Assembly: GCA_000469685.2 (NCBI GenBank) | Contig: LS997567.1 | Coordinates: 20,660,108-20,724,107, forward strand | From: Haemonchus contortus | Taxonomy: Eukaryota > Nematoda > Chromadorea > Rhabditida > Trichostrongylidae | DNA length: 64,000 bases | Reading direction: 5' to 3' | In this document: one piece after another, positions 22,714 to 34,282 of the stretch | How positions within the stretch are numbered: position 1 is the stretch's first letter | Layout: every line of letters starts with the position of its first letter | Translations under genes and position numbers: made by a program | Notes under the pieces: generated by a model | The model's input: only the letters and a program-made list of their open reading frames with translations | Databases searched by the model: none | Told to the model about the DNA's origin: nothing

Positions 22714-23911
22714 AAGAAATGCTCGACCAGCGCGAAAGAAGTGTGTGACGTTCGCGGATTGAGCAAATAACGACTCTCATCAATGAGTGCTCGAACTGCA
22801 ATATATTCAGGTGGTCCGGGAAGTATATTTTCACAGATAAGAGGGCTTGCAATGGGACAGCGGCTAGCACCGGTTCTTGCTGTCTGCTTCATGGGTAGAA
22901 TCGAACAGCCAGTGCTAGCTTGCTTACCCATAATGTACTGCCGGTACATTGACTACTGTTTCGTCATAACATCAACTCAGTCCGAAATGAATGAGTTGTT
23001 CAACATTCTAAACAGTCAGTCGCGGTACATCGAGCTAACTCGAGAAGTCCTGCACGAAGGCTGGTCACCCATTCTGAATACTCAGATAAGGGTTACCAGC
23101 GGAACATACAGTGTGAAATGCTATAGAAAAGGAAGCTCCAAGAATATCCTCAATCATGCAATGTCGGCACACCCCAAAGCTGTTGGACGCGCAGTATTGC
23201 GGAACATGTACAGAAGGGCTGTGGAGGTGTGCACCGGTAACGAGGAGCGGGAAGAATCCAGAAGGTTAGCACACCAAATAGCTAATCTGAATGGATACGC
23301 AACTCGGCAGCATGGCTCACGAAGCAGATCAATACCTTTTCCATATGGAACTGAAGATAAGATGTATCTTCAATTATCATTTACATCAGATCGATTCAGC
23401 GCAGTTATTCAGCAATGCAATGTGAAGAGCGGATCTAGTCAATGACGCTTTCTTGGTGAACACACCGAGAGAAAACATTAAACACCAGTTGGTTAGAAAT
23501 CGTCTCTATGGCCGGATTTGCATCATGGATAACTGCGTGATCTGTCCGTACGGAAAAGTAGGAGACCGTGCAAAAAGAGCTGTGGTTTACCAACTTCAGT
23601 GTTGAACGTGTGATGCTTGCTATATTGGAGAAACTGAGAGGCAGTTATGCGTTCGTGTGAAAGAGCATTTAGCTGGCAAACGAAGATCTTGCTCGACTGC
23701 ACCGCCTGGGAAGCACAGAAGGGGAGGTCACGCTGGTTGTGACTTTGACGTTAAATGCACGATTTTGGCCCACGAGGACAGTACTGGTGCCAGGCAAATT
23801 TTCAAGGCCTTCTGGATAAGACACCGAAACCCAAGCATGAATAACAAGAATGAGTACATCAACATAACTGGTGACGTCTTGCCTTACATCCCTCTGCGTG
23901 AGCTTTGGTAG
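22714..23911 (+). pseudogene. Penelope-like polymerase, RT core and GIY-YIG endonuclease
   Basis: From 22829 the frame reads IRGLAMGQRLAPVLAV (motif B), then CRYIDYCFVI. Related elements have YIDDC here, so the second catalytic Asp of YxDD is replaced by Tyr. ILNTQIR and the SKNILNHAMSAHPKAV thumb-like region follow. After 23445 another frame carries CVICPYGKVGD and VYQLQC-stop-TCDACYIGETERQL, then RVKEHL. This is the GIY-YIG nuclease (here Y-x-L / CYIGE) with its preceding cysteine cluster; a TGA interrupts it. Translation ends at TAG 23909. The missing catalytic Asp and the stops make it inactive. Confidence 0.85.
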
Positions 23912-23994
23912 TGAGACTGATACCTGTCACGTCACGATACTATAGACAGGTCGTGGTTGACCGGGCTGTCTCAATTGCCCTATCGTCACGAAAG

Positions 23995-24283
23995 TTGAGC
24001 AATTGTTCGGTATTTGTGTATTTGACGTGAGTGACTTGTCAGAATTTCTTCTTAGCTGGATGTTCATCACCTTGAATTGCAACTAGTTAAGAGCTGGTCT
24101 GCGTCAAGCGTGATAGATAGCACTCTGGTGATGTGATACGCTTTCAAGCTACGATAACGACGAGCTAGTCGAAACGTCAAGCGAATAAATATTCCACTAT
24201 TAAAAAGCTGTTTGGCACAGAAGCACTGACTAATAATGGTAAAAGTGCCCCCCAGGTTCCAAGAAAGGCTAACATGGAGATTG
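23995..24283 (+). repeat. Penelope 3' pseudo-LTR
   Basis: Second copy of the 288-bp direct repeat, starting TTGAGCAATTGTTCGGTATT and ending near GAAAGGCTAACATGGAGATTGG. It carries one extra C run relative to the 5' copy near 24250. Downstream sequence is the inverted right arm of the host element. Confidence 0.85.
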
Positions 24284-24463
24284 GCCCTCCTGGTCGTTGC
24301 GGACAAGCGTACATATCGACTGGCACTATCTCTCCATGCTTTGAACATGCAAATTTTGAACGCTTACTACTTTTTTGGTAGGCCCATTTAGCAGATCGCA
24401 TTTCCAAGTTTTTTAAAAGCTTTGCAAGCTTTATCGACATACCTAGGTCTCTATTCAAAGTTC

Positions 24464-26555
24464 TATACAAATTTGAAGCGCTTACCTAGTTAGTTCTTGC
24501 CAAGCTAATCATCCTAGTCCTGCTGTAGCAGCTATTGTTAGCGTTACAGCACCACTTGCTGTATTTTTTTCAAGAATGACTCCTATGCATGCTCACTACA
24601 TACACTCCCGCTTACCTAGCCTCTGCTATCGACTAACCAATAAGTCCCCGCCACTTTCTCTGATGTTCGCTGATCGTATCCTTTACCTACTATTTCACTT
24701 CAGGCAACTCTCTTAGATTGGATTTCTCGATGATCTGACCGCGTTGCCAGACTCGGCAGTCATCCTGTACACGACTTCAAGTCAGTATAACATAAACCTC
24801 AATGGTCATCCGTGTAGCAACTTCGCTACTATCACCTGCAATTCTTGTTTGCGACAAAAAACAATCACTAATGGCTGATTCTCCGCAGAGCTGTGAATCG
24901 GCGCCAGACGGAATTTGCTGAATTTCATTATTCTATATACGACCACAAGAGCCTCTTTTTTTAATTGCTTTGTAAGGATTGCGAGGAATGGATGCAGAAT
25001 GTTTTAATATCAACTCTATGATATAATAGGGTACTGAAACTACATTCTAAAGTATCGCTAGCTAAAATCACCGGAAAACCTCGATTGCAATTCGCCAACA
25101 CAGCCGCGGCTGATACCTTCAAGGCATTCGACTGAAGGCTCTCTTCTCGCTGCACTACATTTCCAAACTGACTATCCCCTTCCTGGGCTTATTGTATCGC
25201 GCCGCCAGCGTTGGTAATTTCGGGGTAAATGCACCATAATGTTGTATTAGCCCGAATAACACTTCATCCCCTCAGACTTCCTGAGTTCTCGTATATTCAG
25301 TATCGCCTTGTTCGGCCTTATATCCTTTTCGTCGACCACATTCCCTCAAAATTACATCCGCTTCTTAAAAACCTAGCGCTTCCTTCATTTTAAGCAGAAG
25401 TCACCACTACGTTCACTCTAGTCAAGATTCTTGCTACTCTCTGCAAGTGTGTGCCTCCATCTGAGCCCGTAAAGTCATCCGAATTAATCATCCTTGTACT
25501 TCCACTACTGTCCGTTCCTTTACCTGATAGGATATTGCTGGTGACTATGCGTCTCCGAACGGAATTCGCGTAAACTCAAATAGCCTTTTATGCGTATTGA
25601 TGGCAATATATTCTCAGAGCTTCTCTCCATCTCCATCTGCATGTACACATATGAGGCCAACATGTGAGAACTTCTTGCTATGCAACACGTGGCAAGAAGC
25701 AACGTACCTAGGCAACGGGTATTAAATTATGCCTAGGCATCTAACGGAACTCTGCCTTGGAACCTACTGCGATTCCTGTCAAATGTGGTGGCCGCTACCT
25801 CTGCTTCATCCAACTGCAGTCGGCCTAGTTTATACCGAGGTTCCTAGTGACCAGTCGGATCGCCCAGCTGACGCCGGGCTCCCATCCATCTTGTGTCAAA
25901 CACCCTATCCCGAGAAATGTTGAGTTGAGAAAATTTCTTCCCTTTTCGAAGTTTATATCCGCTGTTTAGCTGAGTGAAAGTATGAAATGAAGCTGAGCTA
26001 GAATAGATTATGTCGTCGTAGCATATCATCGGACCGCCCGACTGAAGCCGGGCTTTCCTATTTCTCTAAGTTCTAGTAATCGGCAACCCGCTTCCTATTT
26101 TGAAGACAAATGACCGAATGATTTTCTGAACACGAAATTCGACCCAGTATATACAACTTTGACACAGGACCCAAAAAGAGGGGAGCAAGTATAAGCAGGG
26201 CAGCGCTAGTGGTATTTAGGGTGTGCCGATGCTTACGCCTACGACTAGAAGTGTCAATCGGTTGCTCTTGATCTTGAAGATTATGAACCATCAAAGGTTT
26301 AACTGATAGGCAACCAAACAATTGAGTAGTACTCACAAATATTCTCAAGTGATAATAACACCATTATCAGATGTCGTTATCACTGGACCTTCTTTCCTCC
26401 ACGGGTACACCATTAGTTGAGAATCCCAAATTATTGGCGGTTGGATGAGCTCGTAAGTGATATCAAAACAAAAGTAACATTGATCTTCCCTCAGTTACTA
26501 AACATTGTTGGCTAGCGGTCGTAATCTAATATTCGTAATTATAAATACATCGTGG
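24464..26555. other. Unassigned sequence
   Basis: No coding motif was recognised in either strand. A 34-bp direct repeat with a GCCCG..CGGGC hairpin occurs at about 25856-25890 and 26029-26063. Otherwise this is background sequence. Confidence 0.4.
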
Positions 26556-26559
26556 ATAC

Positions 26560-27390
26560 CACATGTGTTAAATTCAGTTGGTAGGGCTCTTATCGAGCGT
26601 TATCAGCTGTTATCAGTCCCTATAATCGGTCGTCTATGATCCCGCCATACCCCACATCACATGCCAAACTGTCAAGGCTCCACTATTAGTGTCGTTATTA
26701 TAGTGGCTCTACGCTTTCCAGGATTTTGTTAGCCCTTATTAGTTTTGTCAGCTCCTGGCCTGGCACCAACCGTCACTGCCAAAGCGCCAATGTTCCGTTG
26801 ATAGCCCGATGAATGTAGCGTCTTGGTTTTGACAGCTCATTATCAGTCGGTACTAGTGGTCATCAGCTCCCTTCACCGAGTACCTACGGTCCTTCCACAT
26901 CTTACATAACCTAATGAAATTCCAAGATCCCATTACTAACAGAAAGTGCGTCACAGTTCTAGTGACTCTCGCCTTCTATGGTTTCTTATCGGTCCCTATC
27001 ACTTACTATCATTCCCTGTCATCGATCAATAACGGTTCCATCACATCCTACACCACCTGCCGGAGTGCGAAGGCTTCATCGTTAATACAATGGGAGTTAT
27101 GGGCCCTGTGGCTTTTGCCTTTAAGGCTCCTTATCAGTTCCTATCAAATGTTGTTGTCACCTCCTACCCCCTACCATCAGTGTTCCCATCCTGTCATCTG
27201 TATACCTTGCAAATTTCAATATTCTAGGTTCAGTGGGACAGAATTTATGAATTGCCGGTCAAACAAACACACACACAAACACACCAACAGACACACCTAG
27301 CCGATTATATAAGTAGGATACTAAGCAAGGGCGGATAAGCCACCGAAATGCTTAATTATCACTCCTTATCAGCACACCATTTATTTCGGC
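26560..27390 (+). repeat. Degenerate TTATCAG/CTATCA-rich repeat
   Basis: Short pyrimidine-rich units such as TTATCAGTCCCTAT, TTATCAGTTCCTATCA, TTATCGGTCCCTATCA and GTCATCGATCAAT recur irregularly with GGCTCCNTTA-type spacers. The open frame at 26914-27300 arises because the units lack stops in one frame. A CAAACACACACACAAACAC run ends it. It looks like an old, decayed minisatellite. Confidence 0.5.
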
Positions 27391-27483
27391 TGTAGCGTCA
27401 GCACTGACGGCTTCCACCACTTGCATGCAATTATGCACTTTTTCTCCTCATGGAGAAGGCGGTCTGCCATTGCTTTCTGTAAC

Positions 27484-27572
27484 CAGTAGCCCAAAGAATG
27501 GATGGGCGACCCTGAAACTCCATCCAAGATGATGGAATTCCAGGATCGCCCCATCCATTCTTTGGGCTATCT
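27484..27572. repeat. Short hairpin, arms about 30 bp
   Basis: AGTAGCCCAAAGAATGGATG..GCGACCCTG at the left is mirrored by CAGGATCGCCCCATCCATTCTTTGGGCTA at the right, with a spacer of about 27 bp that is itself partly self-complementary (CTCCATCCAAGATGATGGA). Confidence 0.75.
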
Positions 27573-28114
27573 GCTACCATTCTGCTCGTAGCATACATAT
27601 TTACACACTTACGGCTCTCAGCTCTACAAGTCCGGATCTCGCATGAGTTTGCAACCATATTCACGCTCTGACTTTTCATCTCCTCACATTTGTCTGAGTT
27701 TTCGGAGAGTTGCAGATATCAGTCACCCTCGCGAGAGACTTTGCGACCTCCTCATTAGTCTTTCGACATGTTACTGTTAAGTGTTCTCAACTGCCGACAC
27801 GCATTCTTACCTGGCCTACCTAAATTCTAATTTGAATGATAATTTTCCCAACTCGATCGAACGCTTCATCTTACTCCAACGTTCATTTGAAAGTCGTGTC
27901 CTATTTCTCCACCAACCGCTTCCTTGCTCCCCACCAAGAGCAGCCCTCCAAGAAATCATCGTCGCAACCGCGTTCCTGTGGTACATGATTTCTTCAAAAC
28001 TGCGATTATTGATGTTTTCTGAAACCCGCAGCGCTAGTTTGTTCTCTGGTCACTAGAACCACTACAGTTGCAACAGCGAGGTGAGGAAGCAGAAGTCGAT
28101 CCTCCCGGGAGGTT

Positions 28115-28278
28115 GTTAAATCTGGTTGTGAGCTGAGACTAGGCTGAAACGCTTCTTTTGAGACAGCTTCTCAGGCTGCTGATGACACACGCCGCTTCAT
28201 AGCTTGCGCAAGCCATTCAGTTTCACACCCTTTAGCTTTCAGCCCTGTCGAGTAGCTCACAACCAGAGTTGATAATCT
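28115..28278. repeat. MITE-like inverted repeat, arms about 38 bp
   Basis: TAAATCTGGTTGTGAGCTGAGACTAGGCTGAAA is mirrored imperfectly by TTTCAGCCCTGTCGAGTAGCTCACAACCAGAGTTGA. The spacer of about 80 bp has no coding content. Confidence 0.55.
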
Positions 28279-28785
28279 CCTACAAAAGAATCGACTTTAC
28301 CTAACCTCGTTGCTATGAGGGAGTTGACTAAATTAAACTGAGGCTTCCCCTCTATTGATCCTTTCAGGAACACCATGGCCCTGAAAAGGATTTCTCAGCC
28401 TCCCTCTACCCCGATGGATGTTGAAGTCTTTTGCGCAGACGATGTAGTTTCCTCTTAGAAGTTGGTCATTGCACTTTCAAGCGTATCGTGAAGTAATAAT
28501 CGCCATGTACGGCTATCTCTAAACCTTGGCATAGGGCAAACGTAATTTTATCGTGAAGTAATTCCACAACATCATCATAAGCTCTAGTGGCGTATAGACA
28601 GACCATATTTTCTAACAAATCTTCCAGTTGAGTGTATTTGCTAACAACTTTAAGATGTGTTCAACCGAAACATGACCTTGCCAACACGATGCGTTCGAAG
28701 GTGATCGATAGCAAGAGGGCCACTTCGGTGGCCATACCTAATAACAGTACCAAATAAAAAGCAAATATTCTTTTTCCCCCTGAGT

Positions 28786-28970
28786 GGCATTGAAAGCGAA
28801 AAACCATTGAACTTATATTCTGCTTGCTTTACTGATAAAGACATCAGAGTTATTGAGGAGGGTATTTTTCCTCTATATGGCATTAGAAGTGAAAAATCAT
28901 TAAACTTATATTTCGCTTTACTGATAAAGAGATCAAAGTTATCAGGGATTGATGATTACCCTAGCTATAT
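28786..28970 (+). repeat. Tandem duplication, period about 93 bp
   Basis: GGCATTGAAAGCGAAAAACC at 28786 recurs as GGCATTAGAAGTGAAAAATC at 28879. AACTTATATT..CTTTACTGATAAAG follows in both, with TATTTTTCCTC-type sequence before each unit. The plus frame 28807-29076 runs through both units and continues to a stop without a recognisable domain. A coding origin is possible but unsupported. Confidence 0.65.
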
Positions 28971-29499
28971 TGATATTTATGACTTTTACACATTGAGACA
29001 CAAATCAAAACTCAGAGTGGCAGGTTATGACGGGAAGGGTTCAAAGCAAAATATTGTAGCTGCCGTGACCTGCTAACTACCTACCGATGCAAGACAATAA
29101 TTTAAAATTTGCATAATGGTCCTCTGTGGAGGAAGATGGGCTCCTGAAAGGATGCGGCGGTAAGACGTCTATCATAGAAGGTGACAATTATTATTTCGGC
29201 TGAGAAGGTAAACTCTCCAGGAGTTGTTTTTCAAAAAAATTTAGTGCAGCCGTGTGCGATGTCATTCAAAGCTAACAGTGACGTACCTAGAAGAGAAGAT
29301 TTCGAATGAGCCATCTCGAGCAGAACGTTTGAGATGCTCGCAGCAGTTTCGCACTCTATATTGGCGAATATATTCACAGGAATGCCCTCCTCGAAAACTG
29401 TCGTAAAAGATTGGCTGGACTCAAATACAGTTTTGACTCGAGAATGAATCACGTTACGTTCCGGCTCACTATCGCCCATTAGCTCTTCTATCGGTCTTA

Positions 29500-30720
29500 C
29501 TCAAGCATTTACAAGCGTCATTCTGAATCGCATTTGCCGGACTCTCAAATTAATTACGTGTAGAGCAAAGATATACCATGGAAGACTCCGCAGTCAGATC
29601 CATGTAGTTTCGCCATTCGCCGAAAGATGTCAAAAGCACCAGTTCTTCTTGTGCTACTTTTCATCGATCTCAAGAAAACTTTTGAGAAAGTTAAAAACGA
29701 AGCGGTTCTGAATGCTCTTTCTACCTTCTACATTCGCAATCCCTCAAAGATATGTCGAAATCATACGACAGAGCAACACACACTACACTGGCGGCAAACT
29801 ATTTAATGATCCTATCCGCGTTGCGAATGACGCGACGAGCGAGAAGGATAAATGATTTATAAAAAAGCTTTCTTCAACTGTCTTGGAGTTTATAATGCGA
29901 AGCATACAGTGCCTTGAGATAATGACATAGATGGCTGGATGCTGCAATATGCACGATATTGTGCTCACTGGCGATCTCCCAATTGCTCTCGAGAATTCTG
30001 CCACTATCTTGAGCAAAGCCTATCGCTCCATCGGACTGTTTATTCATCCTGGCAAAACTAAATGGATAAATAACAGACTCACGAAAGATTACTATACAGC
30101 TGTAAAAGATTGAATTCAAAAAAGTTCTCTTCGTACGTGTACTTTTTGCAGGCTATCACAATCAACACTAATTTCACAATCAAAATTGTCTTAAGTAGAA
30201 GCTCAGGATGGGTTGCATTCAATGAGTATCGTGCTGGTGTCCTCAACAAATGGGTTGACGCCAGGGTCTGAGCTTTATTGCTCGATCCCCATGTTCTTCC
30301 AGCATTGGTGAATAGAAGTGAAACATGAAGTGCAATTAAGGATGAGGTAAGAAGAGTGGCTGTTACGCAATGGGTGATGGAGCGAGCAAGTGTTGGAAAT
30401 CGTTGATGCAGAAGATTCAGCTAGCGAGATTCAAAGCGAGCTGCTGTCAAAGATATCAATGAACAATGTACGACTCGAGAAAGCAACAGTCTGAGCATAT
30501 CGCTCGTCTCAAAGGCAACACATGGGATTCTCGAGTGACCGATTGGTACCCTCGCGAAGTGGAAAGGCAGCAAGGAGACCCCAGGCGGTGTGAATCAATC
30601 ATTAAGTGATTTGGGAAGAGATTGCGGCAAATGGCAAGAAATGTCAGTGGCATAGATACGTCGTGCAAGGATGGGGTAGCATTCACCCTTGGAGCGCGGA
30701 CCTCAATGTATCCGGTATTT
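29500..30720 (+). pseudogene. RTE-type LINE relic (second lineage)
   Basis: Scattered fragments keep the RTE order. About 29660 reads LFIDLKKTFEKVKNEAVLNAL (motif A, FIDxKKAFD-type). About 29930-30070 reads a degraded ADDIVL-like MHDIVLTGD block and then GLFIHPGKTKW (motif D). About 30200 reads GWVAFNEYRAGVLNK. About 30535 reads SRVTDWYPREVER, the RTE C-terminal W(Y/I)PRExKR block. Motif C Asp-Asp is destroyed (NMHDIV). Many stops make it non-functional. It differs from the lineages at 31-34 kb and 41-44 kb. Confidence 0.65.
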
Positions 30721-30724
30721 AACA

Positions 30725-31140
30725 CTATACGGTTTAGGTCTTCTGCCGCGCAACTTATACAAACTTCAGAGAGATCGCCCAGAGCGTCGCTCGCATATTA
30801 CGCACTGCAGGAATAATATTGGTATTTTCTGACCCTATTAACGTCCATATGGAGGAAGCGCTGCAGTGTCCAGCGGCGCACTACCACACACGCATGGTCT
30901 GAGAGCCTAGTCCCGGATCGATACCTACCCAGGTCTACCAGACCATCCATCTCTCCGAAGTTGACTATTTGTATTAAACTCGTCCTAGTGCCCAAATATA
31001 CTGGCTTATGCATCGAGTGACAAGGAGAAGTCGGTGTTAACCACTCAAATTCAAAATGCTATTCCAATCTAGAGTGGAAGTCTTTATTTTTTCACATACC
31101 GTTGGCCGACTACAGATCTCCTTTACTGAGCGTTCTCTCT
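30725..31140. other. Unassigned sequence between two RTE relics
   Basis: No coding motif. It may include the decayed 3' end of the upstream relic or the 5' region of the next one. Confidence 0.35.
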
Positions 31141-32964
31141 CACTGAAGGATCCCAGCTTGTAAGCGGCGAGGCTACGTAGGGCGTCCCTAGGTGCTGGAT
31201 AGGGGAATTAATCGCCGACCAAAAGTCACGAGTACTTGCCCAGAGACGCAGGTGAATTCAGGGGATGGACTCCCTATTACTGCTGTGCTGAACAATGTAA
31301 CCTCTGTTTCTATCAGATCTATCCACATACGTGTGTGCTGTCCCTGCGGGTGCAGTTGGTATCCTGCCCATCGACTGAGCGGAAAGCTTGCATTCGAGTG
31401 ACTAAGAAGTATCTGGGAGGCACCTCCGGAAACGAATCCCCTCGTTGACTTCGGGATAGTCTGGAGTCAATCCAGCCACCACGTTAGAGCCTGACGAGCT
31501 ATTCGTTGGGTACCCAGTTGCCAGAAACAGTAATATGATTGGGCCTCATTCCCCTAACCCGAGCGAGTCCCAAACACTGCAAATTTGGGTGGGACCGCTC
31601 AGAAAAGGCTCCAAATCTAAGAACCGAAACAGGCTGCCCAAAAGAAGAACGACTAAGGTGGCGATCTGTGCTTTCAACGCATAGACGCTTGTATCGAAAG
31701 AGTGTAAAGAAGAACTAATATTGCAACCTGGAATGTCAACCCTCACCATCCATGAAAACTTGCAGTCCCAGAAGTCCTCTACGTTACGATGGACACTGGA
31801 GTCAGCTGGTGGGCAGTTTCATAATGAGCTATGAAGTTTAGCAAGCAAAACCCCTTGACCTCCATAAATTAGAACCACTTCGCTTTTCTTGCGAGTGAGT
31901 GGAAAGATCCTGTTATCGACAGCATCGATGAAGAACAAAACTGGCTCGCCGAACATATCCACGATAGTGCTAGGAAAGCAGAGAGTCTACAAGTAGCTAA
32001 GAGACGAGTCTCATCGAAGACTCTTGAGCTGATACGCCGGCGTGGAATCGCGCGAGCTCAGGCAATATCCAGCTAACGTCCGAAATTGCGAAGCCATGCA
32101 GAGACGCGATAAAGGAAGACCTGAAAGGGAAAAGAGCAGCAGTTATAGACGAAGCCGCCGAGGACGGAGGGAGCATTCGCAAAGCCGGACAGAGTTTCGC
32201 CAATCACAAGAATAAGATGACTTCCCTTCGTCGTCCTGACGGAACAGTTACTGCATCCCGGAGGGCAATGGAGAAGGTCATCTACGGCTTGTACTCGGTT
32301 CCCTTCGACAGCCACTTCTACCTGCATACTCACCATCTTGGGCAAGACGGGTGTATCGCTCCTTTGGTTCTCCCTTCCGAAATACGACATGCCATCACGA
32401 CGATGAAGAACTGTGCAGCGCCCGGTCACGATAGGATCAAACCAGAACATCTAATGAATGCTCCACAGTTATCGTCCAAGCTCTCACTGGGCTCTTCACG
32501 CTGTACATGCCATAATGCAAAGTGCCCACTTCGTGGAAAACTAGCAAGACAGTGTTGCTGAATAAGAAGGGAGATCCAGACGACATTGGCAGTTATCGCC
32601 AAATCTGCCTGCTGTCTGTAATCAACATGCTTTTAACACGCGCCATCCTGAACAGGATTGGTAGGATATTAAATGGAGGACAGCCATGGAGCAAGTAGTG
32701 CGACATTCGTTAAGTATCGCGGGCTGACAGGGCACGTGCGAAGTTGCGTGGCCTAGTTTCGACAGAAGCGCGGAACCATGCGCAGGGCAATGTGCATCTG
32801 TCCGACCCATTATTGTCGGCTCCCAGTGTTAATGCTTACACTTTACGTAATATGGTAAGCTGAGCGCAAGACCAATCCAGCAATTTAGTACTATCAAAAT
32901 CTCAAATCACAAGTAAGTCGAAATGGTAGCAGTAATGTTCAAAGCCGAATCAAATTCCTTAATA

Positions 32965-33700
32965 CCAAGTTGGCGCATGAGTTTTTTTTTGAGTTCGATC
33001 CCATTTCGTTTGCATTTATGTTGGTATATCGTAATCACCTGTGCGTAACCTGTGCATGATGCTCTTTCACCACACTAGCTATCACTCGCTCATCCTGCAC
33101 TTGTAAGTCACAATGCCTCACAATTACTTCTGACCCAGAATGTACCTGCGCCACAACTTGGTTTTGCTTCACCATTTCGGTTGGAATGCGAAGGAAGCCC
33201 ATACCAGGCTAGTGGAAACATACGGCGAAGACATCATCTCTTAGCGCACATGCAGACTTCGTTCGCCAAATCCAAGGAAAGAGATTTTTTCCAAGGAGAT
33301 GCTCCGAGGTCGGGGCGGCCGATGGAGTTGTATTTGGAAGTACTACGTTCCACCGTGAAGGAGAACCCGTACCTGATCACCAGGGTAATGCTTGGCTATA
33401 ACTAATCGACGATTTTATGTGGAATGGATCAGCCCGGCAAGGTAGCAAAGCTTGGTCGATGGGTCCTACACGAATTGTCCGCTTATGACTTCTTAAGGAA
33501 GGTGGCCACCTGCACTTCTCTCCTCACTTTCCAAAGGAAGCCCCATTTTCTCAATTCGATGATTACTGGAGATTAGAACTGGGTTCTCCACCATAACTCT
33601 GAGAGGAATCGGCAGTGGGTCGACAAAGAAGAACAGCGAAAAGCCATCTCAAATGCCGACCTTCGCCCCACGAGTGGAAGGCTTCTATGCAACAAACGAG
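32965..33700 (+). pseudogene. Mariner transposase relic inside an RTE
   Basis: After TA, CCAAGTTGGCGCATGAGTTT resembles a mariner terminus. An ATG at 33112 follows. Fragments in changing frames give LRHNLVLLHHFGWNAKEAH and ETYGEDIIS (N-terminal HTH region). They are followed by DAPRSGRPME (the conserved PRSGRP hinge), VAKLGRWVLHEL (WVPHEL-type) and RKPHFLNSMITGD-stop-NWVLH, which holds the first catalytic Asp in the TGD-x-W block. The protein is cut shortly after a QWVDK block, and RTE sequence resumes. No right-hand TIR is visible. Confidence 0.8.
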
Positions 33701-33793
33701 GATGCTTCGTGAGCTCTACAACTTCACGGCCAGGACCACGACATTCTATAAAGTCACCATCAACGTGAAGATAGGGGTGCCCTCGAGACCATC

Positions 33794-34282
33794 ATGCGTC
33801 ATTTGGAATGGGAAGACTTGGGAGTGAAGGTCGACGGCTGCTTCCTACATCCCCTCCGCTTTGCAGACGACATCGTGATTATATCACCGAGCATCGAGCA
33901 GGCGGAACGAATGCTGGCCAAGTTTGATAGTGCTTGTGGAAAGATCGGCTTGAGGCTGAACCTAACGAAGACGATGTTCATGAAAAACGAACTGGTGCCT
34001 GATGCTCCTTTCACGTTTAACGGAACGAATATCTCCGAATGCTCCAGCTATGTGTATCTAGGTCGAGAAGTCAACATGATGAACGACCTAGCTCCGGAGC
34101 TGTGCCGAAGGAAACGCGCCACGTGGGGAGCATTTAAGAATATCGAGGGAGTAGTGAAGATGGCAAAGAACATCCGGCTCCGCGCTCACCTTTTCGACAC
34201 TGTTGTTCTTCTTGCTTTGACGTACGCCTCAGAGACTTGGACTCTACGAAAGCAAGATGAGCACGCTGTCAGCGTTGCTTAG
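33794..34282 (+). pseudogene. RTE reverse transcriptase segment, motif C to connection
   Basis: This is the longest surviving open piece of the third-lineage RTE (162 codons). It contains HPLRFADDIVIISPSIEQAE (catalytic Asp-Asp present), GKIGLRLNLTKTMFMKN, a CSSYVYLGREVN block and LTYASETWTLRKQ. A stop follows (TAG 34280), after which the same reading continues as ALGRMMLGIPLFTQV to 34552. Non-functional as part of a broken element. Confidence 0.85.

Larger units (their letters stand above)
20983..24283 (+). mobile_element. Penelope-like element with pseudo-LTRs
   Basis: Direct repeats of about 288 bp (20983-21269 and 23995-24283) bracket a plus-strand RT plus GIY-YIG coding region. Such pseudo-LTRs come from partial tandem copies and are typical of Penelope-like elements. 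Coding is broken by frameshifts near 22310 and 22713 and by in-frame stops. The 3' pseudo-LTR joins a truncated right arm of the host inverted-repeat element, which gives the insertion context. The similarity of the two repeats (roughly 80-85% by eye) points to an old copy. Confidence 0.9.
18709..24463. mobile_element. Large inverted-repeat element hosting mariner and Penelope insertions
   Basis: The left arm, 18709 to about 19203, starts GAACTTTGAATAGAGACCTA. Its inverted partner is split into three pieces read from the inside out: about 19683-19850, 20769-20982 and 24284-24463, the last ending TAGGTCTCTATTCAAAGTTC. The gaps are a mariner and a Penelope-like element. Shared blocks include GAGAGATAG(A/T)GCCAGT, GTCATTTTCGC and GTCTTGAAACA(A/G)AGACACGCGAGAAA. 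The left arm carries a tRNA-like module at 18888-18955. The 480-bp interior (19204-19682) has no recognisable transposase. Without the insertions the element would be roughly 1.5 kb. Confidence 0.75.
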
